Source of the DNA: Hyphomicrobiales bacterium
GTDB lineage: Bacteria; Pseudomonadota; Alphaproteobacteria; Rhizobiales; JAKIUO01
Length of the DNA stretch: 60,075 nucleotides
Assembly (NCBI GenBank): GCA_027069645.1
Contig: JALXEI010000159.1
Span: forward strand, 1 to 60,075
Direction of reading: 5' to 3'
Shown here piece after piece: positions 19,559 through 27,825 of this stretch (its first letter is position 1; each line of letters opens with the position of its first letter). The notes below the pieces were generated by a model. It did no database searches, was not told the DNA's origin, and saw only the letters and a program-made list of their open reading frames with translations. The position numbers and the translations under genes are program-made.

Positions 19559-19954
19559 ATGGCACTTCAAAAGCTGACCTCATTGTTACTGCTGGCAAGT
19601 TTTCTGGTTAGCCTCTTCCACCCGCTTGCCCATGCGCAATTCGATCTGCTCGACCATTCAGTCGTTGCTCTTCCTCAATTCACAAACCAGCAACCGACAG
19701 TCGCAAGTCTCCCGACTATTGGAGATGATGGGAGCGAACTGCAAACCGGGGATGTTAATCGCGATGGTTCTTACGTTCATGTCCATTGCGAGACCTGCGA
19801 TAAAACTTCCCACTTTCTGCTGCCCGTGGACAATACCTTCGATAACCTGACTGTCTTTATGTTGAAACAGGCCAGGCGCGGCCAGACATTTCGGAATGCA
19901 GGTCTCACTGCTCTTGAACGTCCTCCTCGCGTTTTTCCCCGGGAAACCGTCTAG
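19559..19954 (+). CDS. Small secreted protein with HxHCxxC motif, metal locus
   Basis: 131 residues from MALQKLTS; a GTG 13 codons upstream is in frame but this start gives a clean signal peptide (residues 2-25, cleavage near AHA-QF). The mature protein has YVHVHCETCDKTSH, a histidine/cysteine cluster suited to metal binding, then LLPVD. It resembles small DUF2946-type proteins that accompany copper and heavy-metal exporters, but I cannot assign the family. It is first in the locus, 209 bp before the adaptor gene, where an outer-membrane factor (CzcC) would usually stand. Confidence 0.7.
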   Translation: MALQKLTSLLLLASFLVSLFHPLAHAQFDLLDHSVVALPQFTNQQPTVASLPTIGDDGSELQTGDVNRDGSYVHVHCETCDKTSHFLLPVDNTFDNLTVFMLKQARRGQTFRNAGLTALERPPRVFPRETV

Positions 19955-20163
19955 CGGGTTCTGCCGGCTTTTTTCCAAATGACCCGACAGGAAACAGTTT
20001 TTCGTATAAAGGGCGATCTGCGCGACTGCATTATTGCGTCTGAACTGACACAATTGTCTCTTGCTCTGAAACGCCTCTTTGTCGCCCGCTTCCACAGGTC
20101 CTCTTTTGTTGAAAAGAGCCCCCTCTCTTCTCTTTCTGACAACGACAAGAACAGGCACAATCC

Positions 20164-21393
20164 ATGTCCCATAACGACAAGGAGCGCGGCAACAGGTCCG
20201 CCTCTGCAAAATCGAACATAAAACTTGCGCCACCTGCTGCATCAGAGACAACACACCGGAATCGGTTTGCCCGACGAGTGTTCAGGGTCGTGACACAGTT
20301 TGGCATGATTGGCGCTATTCTGGCCACAGGACTGTTTGGTGCGGTGTTTATCAATTCCATCGAAGCTGCCAGACCTCCGTCTCGGGAAGGACACGGGGGA
20401 CATAGTGAGGGAGGAGGCGGACATGGGGGGCATGAAGAGCACGAGAGCGGTAATGCGGAACGCAGCGTCACCTTTAACAGCGCAAGTTTTAAAAATGCCC
20501 ATCTTGGTCTTGCGACCGCGAGTTCTCGTACCTTGCATCCTCATTTGACCCTGAACGGCATCATCACCCCGAATGAGGAGCGTGTTGTACAGGTAAGCCC
20601 GCGTTTTCCCGGTGTCGTTCGCCGCATCACCAAACAATTGGGCAGTACGGTCAGGCGCGGTGATATTCTTGTTTCCATAGAGGGTGACAAGGATCTGAAA
20701 CGCTATGTCGTCAATTCGGCCATTGATGGAACTGTTATTTCCCGACGCGTTGGGCTTGGTGAGCATGTGGAACGAAATGACAAACTGATGGTGATCGCCG
20801 ACCTGCGCACAGTCTGGGTGGATTTTCGGGTGTTCGCCCGCGACTTTAATAAACTGCGACTTCATCAACCTGTCGAAATTTCCCTGTCTTCCGGAGGCCC
20901 CTCGGTCATGGCGAAAATTGCCTATATTTCTCCGATTGGCATGGCTGATACGCAAAGCATGCTGGCGCGCGCCATTGTTGACAATCCTGACGGCTCCTTG
21001 CGCCCGGGGCTGTTTGTCACCGGCAAGGTAAGGATTGGCGAACAAAAAGCCTTTGTCGCAGTGCGTAACAGCGCCATTCAGTTTCTTGATGGCAAACCGG
21101 TTGTCTTTGTGGAGCGTAAGGGAGAGAACGACAGCCACAAGAAACATGATGATCACGATGAACACAGGAAAAAGGAAAAAGCCCACGGTACGAGTAGCGA
21201 GGACAAGCATGACCATGATGAAGAACCGCAAAACCTCAGACATTTTGTCGCGAGGAATGTGGAACTGGGACCGACAGATGGTCGTTTTACCGAAATCTAT
21301 TTCGGCATTTTGCCCGGTCAAACCTATGTCGCCGACAACAGTTTCATACTGAAAGCCGAACTGTCGAAAGGCATGGCAGCCCACTCTCACTAA
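20164..21393 (+). CDS. czcB: RND efflux periplasmic adaptor, CzcB/CusB type
   Basis: 409 residues. A single membrane helix or uncleaved signal (about 45-67) is followed by a His/Gly-rich stretch, then the adaptor core: VVQVSPRFPGVVRRITKQLG (lipoyl half), AIDGTVISRRVGLGEHV, the beta-barrel part LRTVWVDFRVFARD, and GLFVTGKVRIG. A second His/Asp-rich insert (about 320-360) interrupts the membrane-proximal region. Both inserts could bind Zn, Co, Ni or Cd. It bridges the inner-membrane pump to an outer-membrane channel. It ends 12 bp before the pump gene. The gene name denotes family, not proven metal. Confidence 0.88.
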   Translation: MSHNDKERGNRSASAKSNIKLAPPAASETTHRNRFARRVFRVVTQFGMIGAILATGLFGAVFINSIEAARPPSREGHGGHSEGGGGHGGHEEHESGNAERSVTFNSASFKNAHLGLATASSRTLHPHLTLNGIITPNEERVVQVSPRFPGVVRRITKQLGSTVRRGDILVSIEGDKDLKRYVVNSAIDGTVISRRVGLGEHVERNDKLMVIADLRTVWVDFRVFARDFNKLRLHQPVEISLSSGGPSVMAKIAYISPIGMADTQSMLARAIVDNPDGSLRPGLFVTGKVRIGEQKAFVAVRNSAIQFLDGKPVVFVERKGENDSHKKHDDHDEHRKKEKAHGTSSEDKHDHDEEPQNLRHFVARNVELGPTDGRFTEIYFGILPGQTYVADNSFILKAELSKGMAAHSH

Positions 21394-21405
21394 AGGAGCC
21401 TTTCC

Positions 21406-24400
21406 ATGCTGGGTCATCTCGTTTCATTTTCTGTCACGCAACGATTTCTGGTAATCTTTCTGGCTATCGCGATGGCCGGACTGGGGATCTACAATTTTAT
21501 CAGGCTCCCCATTGATGCAGTTCCCGACATCACCAACGTGCAGGTGCAGATCAATACCAATGCACCGGGTTATTCACCTCTTCAGGTCGAACAGCGCATC
21601 ACCTTTCCCATAGAAACATCTCTGGGTGGCTTGCCAAAGCTTGATTATACACGCTCCCTGTCGCGTTATGGCCTGTCACAGGTAACCATTGTTTTCAAGG
21701 ACGGTACCGACATTTATCTGGCCCGCCAGCTTGTCAATGAGCGTATTCAGCAAGTACGTGATCAGCTGCCAGATGGCATCGAGGTGGAAATGGGGCCCAT
21801 ATCGACCGGACTGGGAGAAATCTATTTTTACACGGTCGAAGCCCTGCCCGGTGCACGCAAGAAAGACGGCTCACCCTATACGCCTACGGATTTGCGCACC
21901 CTGCATGACTGGGTGGTCAAACCGCAAATGCGCACGGTTCAGGGGGTCGTGGAGATCAACGCCATTGGTGGCTACAACAAGCAATATCACATTTTGCCTG
22001 ATCCGGAAAAGCTGACAGCCTTTGGACTGACTCTTCATGACCTGTTGCGTGCCGTCAACCGCAACAACAGCAATGTGGGGGCGGGCTATATCGAGCGCAA
22101 TGGTGAACAATATCTGGTGCGTTCTCCCGGACAGGTTGGCGGGATAAAGGATTTGCTCGATATTCCGATTGGTTCCCATGCTGGAACGCCGGTCCGCATA
22201 AAAGATGTCGCGGAGGTCGAGATAGGCCATGAATTGCGCACCGGCGCCGGCACCTATAATGGTCGTGAAGTCGTGCTGGCGACCGCCGTCATGTTGCTGG
22301 GCGAGAATTCCCGCGCGGTTTCAAAGCGGGTCCACGAGCGTTTGCAGAAAATCAAAAAAAGCCTGCCGGAAGGCATTCTCATTCGTACAGTTTATGATCG
22401 AACCCATCTCGTAAACAAGACGATCTCAACCGTTGAAACAAACCTGATGGAGGGGGCAGCGCTGGTCATCATCATCCTGTTTCTGTTTCTTGGCAACTTT
22501 CGCGCCGCACTGATTGCCGCATTGATGATTCCCCTGTCCATGCTGTTCGCCATTTCCGGTATGACACAATACAGAATATCGGCCAATCTCATGAGCCTCG
22601 GGGCCATCGATTTTGGTATCATCATTGATGGCGCCATCATTGTGGTGGAAAACTGCCTGCGACTGCTGGCGGAAAAGCAGCATGAAAAAGGCCGCCTGCT
22701 GTATCTGCAAGAGCGTTTTTCCATTGTTCGGGAAGCCACATTACAAGTCGTCGTCCCCAGCCTTTTTGGGTCTTTCATCATCATGGTGGTCTATTTGCCG
22801 ATCCTCACTCTGACGGGAGTTGAAGGAAAGATGTTTACTCCCATGGCGCTGACCGTGGTGATGGCGCTGATTGGAGCAATGATCCTGTCGGTGACGTTCG
22901 TACCCGCTGCTGTTGCCCTGCTGGTGACAGGCAAGGTAGCCGAAAAAGACAATCTGATGGTGCGTGGTGCCCGTGGTCTTTACCGCCCCGCCCTCAAGGC
23001 GGCATTGGCCAATATGCCTGTTGTGCTTACAGCAACATTCGTGCTGCTTGGCCTGTCCGGTCTGCTGGCTTCCAAACTGGGTACCGAATTTGTTCCGCAG
23101 CTTGATGAAGGTGATGTCGCTGTTCAGGCTCTGCGTGGTCCTGGCACCAGCCTGACGCAATCGGTTGAAATGCAGCGCATGCTGGAAAAAAGACTGGCGA
23201 AAATCCCGGAGGTCAGGGAAAGCTTTGCCCGCACCGGCACTTCTGAAGTCGCTACAGATCCCATGCCACCATCCATTTCCGATGGTTATGTCATGCTGAA
23301 GCCACGCAAGGCATGGCCCGACCCCGGAAAACCCAAAGCGGAAGTGGTCAGGGAGATTCAACGGGCCGCTCTTGAAATTCCGGGCAGCAATTACGAGATT
23401 TCACAACCCATTCAACTGCGCTTTAATGAACTGATTGCCGGAGTCAAGGCTGATATTGGCGTCAAGATATTTGGTGATGATCTCGAACAGCTGCTGAAGA
23501 CAGCCAATCAGGTGGCCGCCGTCATGAGGGAAATCCCCGGCGCAGCAGATGTGCGTGTAGAACGTGTTTCCGGCCTGCCCTTCCTGACTGTCAATCTGGA
23601 CCGGGGCAAATTGTCCCGCTTTGGTCTGTCTGTTGCCGATGTGCAGGAAAATATCGAGACTGCCGTGGGAGGCAAACGCGCCGGCACATTGTTCGAGGGC
23701 GATAGACGCTTTGATATAATCGTTCGATTGCCGGAAAGGTTGCGAACCGATATAGATGCCATGCGCAACCTGCGCATTCCGCTTCCCCCGCTGCAAGATG
23801 ATGCGGACAAAACGATGGTGGCAAAGCTCTATGCCACGTCGGAAGGCAAAATGCCGCGCTTCATCCAGCTCGCCGATGTCGCTACCATTGTCATGGCTCC
23901 CGGCCCCAACCAGATCAGCCGCGAAAACTCCAAGCGGCGCATTGTTGTATCAGCCAATGTCAGAGAACGTGACCTTGGCGGTTTTGTCTCGGAAGCGCAA
24001 AAGGTGATTGACAAACAGATCAAACTGCCCCCGGGATACTGGGTGGCCTGGGGGGGACAATTCGAGCAACTTATCTCCGCCTCTCGCACCCTTGCTGTTG
24101 TGGTGCCGGTGGCGCTCACTCTCATTTTCTTTTTGCTCTTCACCTCCCTTGGTACCATCAAGGACGCGCTGATCGTCTTTTCCGGGGTACCCCTGGCCCT
24201 CACAGGCGGGGTGGCTGCGTTGGCCTTGCGGGGTATACCTTTGTCAATCTCGGCGGGAATCGGGTTTATTGCCCTGTCCGGTGTTGCCGTTCTCAACGGT
24301 CTGGTTATCATCTCCTTTATAAACAATCTGATCCGAGAGGAGGGGCTGGATCTCGACAAGGCCATTTTTGAAGGGGCCATGCAGCGGATGCGTCCTGTAC

Positions 24401-24603
24401 TTATGACAGCCCTTGTCGCTTCGCTTGGCTTTGTTCCCATGGCCCTGGCCACTGGTGCCGGCGCAGAAGTGCAGCGCCCGCTGGCGACCGTTGTTATCGG
24501 TGGTATCCTTTCGTCTACCCTGCTCACCCTTTTTGTACTGCCTGTTCTGTATCGCCTCGTGCACCGCAGAAGTGCTCAGGAATCCCTGGTTAATAACCCG
24601 TAA
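21406..24603 (+). CDS. czcA: Heavy-metal efflux RND pump, CzcA family
   Basis: 1065 residues, full length for the HME-RND family, with the N-terminal LPIDAVPDITNVQVQINT and GLGEIYFYTVE. Helix 4 carries DFGxxxDGAxxxVEN at D402, D408 and E415, the same residues and numbering as the proton/cation relay of Cupriavidus CzcA. This points to divalent Zn/Co/Cd/Ni export rather than Cu/Ag export. Two large periplasmic loops and 12 helices are expected. It lies 12 bp after the adaptor gene and 29 bp before the His-rich protein, so the three form an operon. No TolC-type partner is encoded here. Confidence 0.95.
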   Translation: MLGHLVSFSVTQRFLVIFLAIAMAGLGIYNFIRLPIDAVPDITNVQVQINTNAPGYSPLQVEQRITFPIETSLGGLPKLDYTRSLSRYGLSQVTIVFKDGTDIYLARQLVNERIQQVRDQLPDGIEVEMGPISTGLGEIYFYTVEALPGARKKDGSPYTPTDLRTLHDWVVKPQMRTVQGVVEINAIGGYNKQYHILPDPEKLTAFGLTLHDLLRAVNRNNSNVGAGYIERNGEQYLVRSPGQVGGIKDLLDIPIGSHAGTPVRIKDVAEVEIGHELRTGAGTYNGREVVLATAVMLLGENSRAVSKRVHERLQKIKKSLPEGILIRTVYDRTHLVNKTISTVETNLMEGAALVIIILFLFLGNFRAALIAALMIPLSMLFAISGMTQYRISANLMSLGAIDFGIIIDGAIIVVENCLRLLAEKQHEKGRLLYLQERFSIVREATLQVVVPSLFGSFIIMVVYLPILTLTGVEGKMFTPMALTVVMALIGAMILSVTFVPAAVALLVTGKVAEKDNLMVRGARGLYRPALKAALANMPVVLTATFVLLGLSGLLASKLGTEFVPQLDEGDVAVQALRGPGTSLTQSVEMQRMLEKRLAKIPEVRESFARTGTSEVATDPMPPSISDGYVMLKPRKAWPDPGKPKAEVVREIQRAALEIPGSNYEISQPIQLRFNELIAGVKADIGVKIFGDDLEQLLKTANQVAAVMREIPGAADVRVERVSGLPFLTVNLDRGKLSRFGLSVADVQENIETAVGGKRAGTLFEGDRRFDIIVRLPERLRTDIDAMRNLRIPLPPLQDDADKTMVAKLYATSEGKMPRFIQLADVATIVMAPGPNQISRENSKRRIVVSANVRERDLGGFVSEAQKVIDKQIKLPPGYWVAWGGQFEQLISASRTLAVVVPVALTLIFFLLFTSLGTIKDALIVFSGVPLALTGGVAALALRGIPLSISAGIGFIALSGVAVLNGLVIISFINNLIREEGLDLDKAIFEGAMQRMRPVLMTALVASLGFVPMALATGAGAEVQRPLATVVIGGILSSTLLTLFVLPVLYRLVHRRSAQESLVNNP

Positions 24604-24632
24604 ACCCATCATACCCGTCAAGGAGAAAAAAC

Positions 24633-25175
24633 ATGACAAAAACACTCTGGTCGCTCGCAGTTCTGTTGTCTGCCACAACTCTTGTCCTCAATGCACCGGG
24701 TGCCGTTCGGGCACAGAAGGAGCATGATCATATGAAGGGACACAGTCATGAAGATGGCCACCGGCACAAGGAAGATGAACACAAAGGTTCCCATAAACAC
24801 GGAGAACATGAAGGCGCGCCCCATGAGGGACATGATAAAAAAAATGGCAAGCACGCAAAACATACATTCAAACAGTCTCATGGTGGTGTTGTGATGGAGC
24901 TGCACGACCACTACGGGGAACTCGTCACCAGTGACGGAATGATTACCCTTTACATGAGCAATCACAATGGTCACGCCATACCCGCCAAAGGCTTTTCCGC
25001 AACAGTTATGGTACTTGGTGCACAGGGGCGCCAGGGACCGATCACACTCAATGCAGCGGGAGGAAACAGGCTTAAAAGCACCAGGCCTGTCGAGACAGCT
25101 CCCGGTTCACGCATCATTGTCACGGTTAAAGATCCCGAGGGGCATATGTCTCAGGCCCGCTATCAGATAAAATAA
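24633..25175 (+). CDS. Secreted histidine-rich protein of the metal locus
   Basis: 180 residues with a signal peptide (about 1-27, cleavage near VRA-QK). Residues 28-85 are extremely rich in His, Asp, Glu and Lys (HDHMKGHSHEDGHRHK and similar), and a conserved-looking C-terminal domain starts at HGGVVMELHDHYGELV and ends DPEGHMSQARYQIK. It is probably a periplasmic metal buffer or chaperone for the pump upstream, from which it is 29 bp away. I do not recognise a named family. AAGGAG lies nine bases before the ATG. Confidence 0.8.
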   Translation: MTKTLWSLAVLLSATTLVLNAPGAVRAQKEHDHMKGHSHEDGHRHKEDEHKGSHKHGEHEGAPHEGHDKKNGKHAKHTFKQSHGGVVMELHDHYGELVTSDGMITLYMSNHNGHAIPAKGFSATVMVLGAQGRQGPITLNAAGGNRLKSTRPVETAPGSRIIVTVKDPEGHMSQARYQIK

Positions 25176-25559
25176 TTCCGGTGGGGCTTAAGATTGACGG
25201 ACAAGCAAGTCGTTTCCTACCGTTATTCTCCCGCCGCCCGGAAAAACGAGTTGCCAAACTGTCATGACATACCCGATGCCTGAAACACCATCACTGTCAG
25301 CATATGTGCCAAGCGTACATAAAAAGGATCTGATAAAGCCGGCATGGCCTTTTCGCCTGCCTCCTCGCAATCTGTCTTCAGGGTCAGCCATGCAGGATTT
25401 ACAAGCGACCTTTCATGTCCCGGGAAGATGGCAATATCACGCATTGGATTGTCCGGACCGGACGAGAAGAGAACAAAAGCAATGGCGGCATTCCGGACGG
25501 GTTTATTGATAAATGCTCTCCGAAAGCCCCTCGAAACAAACTTCAGGCAGGATAAAAAT
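25176..25559. other. Intergenic gap, metal locus
   Basis: About 380 bp between the His-rich protein and the next adaptor gene. Frames cross it, but none has a credible start or composition. No terminator with a clear U-run is visible. Confidence 0.5.
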
Positions 25560-26423
25560 ATGAAATCCAGAAACTCCACTCGCGGATACATTCCAGTTCA
25601 ATCGACCCTGGTCTTGTTGGCATTCTCTTTTCTGGTACTGGTTCCAGTCCCCTGTGCCAATGCGCAAGAGGGGGAAACCATTGTCGGACGGATCGTCGCC
25701 TGGCGTAGTGGAAAGGTCTCCACGCAGGTTCCCGGTCTTGTCAGGGAGCTGCGTGTCAGAGTTGGTGACAAGGTCAAAAAAGGTGATGTGCTCGCCGTTT
25801 TTGATACGTCCCAGCTCCTCCAGGATGTTGCCAGAGCAGAAGGAGAACTGGCTGCCGCACGTGCGAAACTGAAAATCGCGATTGCCAGAGAAAGTCTCAA
25901 AGAGAAAATATATACACGTCAAAAGAAGCTTAAAAGGACATCGGCCTTTCGTTCAGCGACCTATGAAGAAGCTGCCCTGAATTTAACAATAGAAAAAGCC
26001 GGGGTATTGGCTGCCCGAGCACAGGTCGTGATCCAGGAAGCCAATGTTGCACGAAAAAAACTGGATATCAAACTATCGACAGTTCGCGCTCCCTATGACG
26101 GCATCATCACGCGCCTTTTCACACAGGAAGGAGCTTTCGTGATCCCGGAGGACCCGCATATCATCGAACTTGTTGACGACAATTCCCTCGAAATAGAAGT
26201 CGATATTCCGGTGAGATATATTCATTTCATGAAACCGGGGCAGACTGTAGATTTCAGCCTTGACGGAAAAACATATAAAGCAAGACTACGGACCATTCTT
26301 GCGAATGTTAATCCTCATTCGCAGACCCGTGCCGTTCGTTTCAAACCTCTTGATATTCGTTTGCTGAAACGCCATGCTGTCGGACAGAATACAGATGTTG
26401 TCATTCCCGATGCGCACAAATAG
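25560..26423 (+). CDS. Short HlyD/RND-type adaptor without a pump
   Basis: 287 residues; AGGAT stands seven bases before this ATG, and a signal peptide (about 14-36, cleavage near ANA-QE) follows. The frame is open about 70 codons further upstream, without support. Adaptor features: VPGLVRELRVRVGDKVKKGDVLAVFD (first lipoyl half), an alpha-hairpin rich in Ala/Lys (about 85-165), STVRAPYDGIITRLFTQEGAFV (second half), and a beta-barrel up to VGQNTDVVIPDAHK. It then stops: the membrane-proximal domain, usually 60-100 more residues, is absent. No pump or outer-membrane partner follows. It may work with a distant transporter, may be truncated, or may serve as an auxiliary adaptor. Confidence 0.8.
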   Translation: MKSRNSTRGYIPVQSTLVLLAFSFLVLVPVPCANAQEGETIVGRIVAWRSGKVSTQVPGLVRELRVRVGDKVKKGDVLAVFDTSQLLQDVARAEGELAAARAKLKIAIARESLKEKIYTRQKKLKRTSAFRSATYEEAALNLTIEKAGVLAARAQVVIQEANVARKKLDIKLSTVRAPYDGIITRLFTQEGAFVIPEDPHIIELVDDNSLEIEVDIPVRYIHFMKPGQTVDFSLDGKTYKARLRTILANVNPHSQTRAVRFKPLDIRLLKRHAVGQNTDVVIPDAHK

Positions 26424-26681
26424 CATCCGAACAGGATGTGCAGGCAGGGAATGTGTTATGGCAAATCTGCCATCAGGGGCATCGATTTCCGCGGCCTCTT
26501 TGCCCGGGAAAGCCTCTGCACAGGCGTCCGGTATTGATGGCTTCAAAGATAATGCCGGTGTTATTCCAACACAGAAATAAAAAATATATGATATTAACCC
26601 GATGTGGTGGCTTGAAAATACGCCGGGAAATATGGCAAGTCAAAACTTTCAGGTCAATACAGGGCCTGAACCAGGATAAAC

Positions 26682-26758
26682 TGGCGGGAGTGACGGGACT
26701 CGAACCCGCGACCTCTGGCGTGACAGGCCAGCGCTCTAACCAACTGAGCTACACCCCC
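26682..26758 (-). tRNA. tRNA-Asp (GTC)
   Basis: 77 nt with encoded CCA. Acceptor GGGGGTG pairs with CACTCCC (one G-T), D arm TAGCTCAGTTGGTTAGAGC, anticodon loop CTGTCAC, T arm GGGTTCGAACCC. It lies 104 bp downstream of tRNA-Val on the same strand. Confidence 0.97.
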
Positions 26759-26862
26759 TCTTGGTGTTATTCCAAATGGTAACTGCACCGATGTATGACA
26801 GGCATCGGAACAAGTCAAGCACTCAAATCATCCGATTCAGGGTTTCTTCAACAGAAGATATC

Positions 26863-26938
26863 TGGTGGGCGGTGAGAGGTTCGAACTCCCGACCCCCTCG
26901 GTGTAAACGAGGTGCTCTTCCAGCTGAGCTAACCGCCC
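26863..26938 (-). tRNA. tRNA-Val (TAC)
   Basis: 76 nt with encoded CCA. Acceptor GGGCGGT pairs with its 3' strand ACCGCCC, the anticodon loop TTTACAC gives TAC, and the T arm is GGAGTTCGAACCT. It sits downstream of the HU gene and upstream of tRNA-Asp, an association seen in other Alphaproteobacteria. Confidence 0.97.
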
Positions 26939-27056
26939 GGGAACACGGAAACATACTATCAATTCTGACCAAATAGCAAGCCTTGGGTATCTTTTCCCAC
27001 GAACAATTTTCTGTTCCTGCGATGACCGGGATAACAAACGGTGGTTCCAAAAGCAT

Positions 27057-27085
27057 CGGGGCAGCCGAAAGGATCGCCTGCCCCG
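27057..27085 (-). terminator. Candidate terminator of the HU gene
   Basis: Read on the minus strand, CGGGGCAG and CTGCCCCG form a perfect 8-bp stem with a 13-nt loop, followed by ATGCTTTTGG. It begins 28 bp after the HU stop. The U-run is short, so termination may be partial. Confidence 0.5.
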
Positions 27086-27113
27086 GATTCTGCGATAATT
27101 GTTCCTGATCGCC

Positions 27114-27389
27114 TCAGGAGTTCACGGCTTCACGAAGGGCCTTGCCAGCTTTGAATTTGGGTACCTTCGCGGCCGGAACGGTCATGGGTTTGCCAGTGGA
27201 AGGGTTGCGGCGGACCGATTCCTTGCGGTCAGCAACCTGGAAGCTTCCAAAGCCGATTATTCTCACTTCATCCCCCTTCTTCAGGGTTTTTTCGATTGTA
27301 GCAAAGGTTGCTTCAATAGCTTCCGCTGCATCAGTCTTAGAGATATTGGCCTCATCGGCAACACTTGCGATCAGTTCTGTTTTGTTCAT
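27114..27389 (-). CDS. hup: DNA-binding protein HU
   Basis: 91 residues, the normal length for HU. MNKTELIASVADEANISK at the N-terminus, IIGFGSFQVADR in the body, and RRNPSTGKPM in the DNA-binding beta arm identify the family. It is a nucleoid-compacting, DNA-bending protein. It lies downstream of lon, as in many proteobacteria, but is separated from it by 436 bp and probably has its own promoter. Confidence 0.97.
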   Translation of the reverse strand: MNKTELIASVADEANISKTDAAEAIEATFATIEKTLKKGDEVRIIGFGSFQVADRKESVRRNPSTGKPMTVPAAKVPKFKAGKALREAVNS

Positions 27390-27825
27390 AACGAATTTCC
27401 TGTTGGCTGTTTAGCTTTCCTGATTCGACGCATACATTGTCAAAGCCCATATTCATGGGGGTTTTGGGGTTAATTGCAAGCTATTTTCCCGACTTAGTAA
27501 CAATTCCGGTCTTCCGGAACGGGGATTTTGAAGCTATCTGTGGAAATAGAAGGTTTGGTATCATCAGCCCTTGAAAATCATGTTTTGAAGACCATCTTGT
27601 GACAGGTTTCAGGGAAAAGGCTGCCTCACAGCTTTTTGCCCGACCATGCCGGGTTGGCAAATGCATGACTTTTATAATAGGGTCTTTAGTCCCCCTGCCC
27701 CGAACAGGCACAACGCAGAGCCGGAGGCAGACCGAACATCCTGAATTCGACGCCACCAACCCTGCGATTTCCCGGACGGCTCGCCAAAACAGATGATTTT
27801 CCGCAATGTGGCGAGCCATTCAAGG
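27390..27825 (-). other. lon-hup intergenic region with a hairpin after lon
   Basis: 436 bp without a credible gene; a 112-codon open frame here has no recognisable content or ribosome binding site. Eight bp after the lon stop, GGCTCGCCA and TGGCGAGCC (27778-27817) form a perfect 9-bp stem with a 22-nt loop and no following U-run, so it may protect the lon mRNA end or act with Rho. The rest should hold the hup promoter. Confidence 0.4.

Noticed and set aside
20242..21417. 391-codon minus-strand frame
   Set aside because: Antisense of the czcB adaptor gene, whose domains are complete on the plus strand.
26438..26782. 114-codon frame with the pattern GVTGLEPATSGVTGQ
   Set aside because: It is a translation across tRNA-Asp, a well-known annotation artefact.
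27481..27819. 112-codon frame between hup and lon
   Set aside because: No ribosome binding site and no family resemblance; it overlaps the hairpin after lon.
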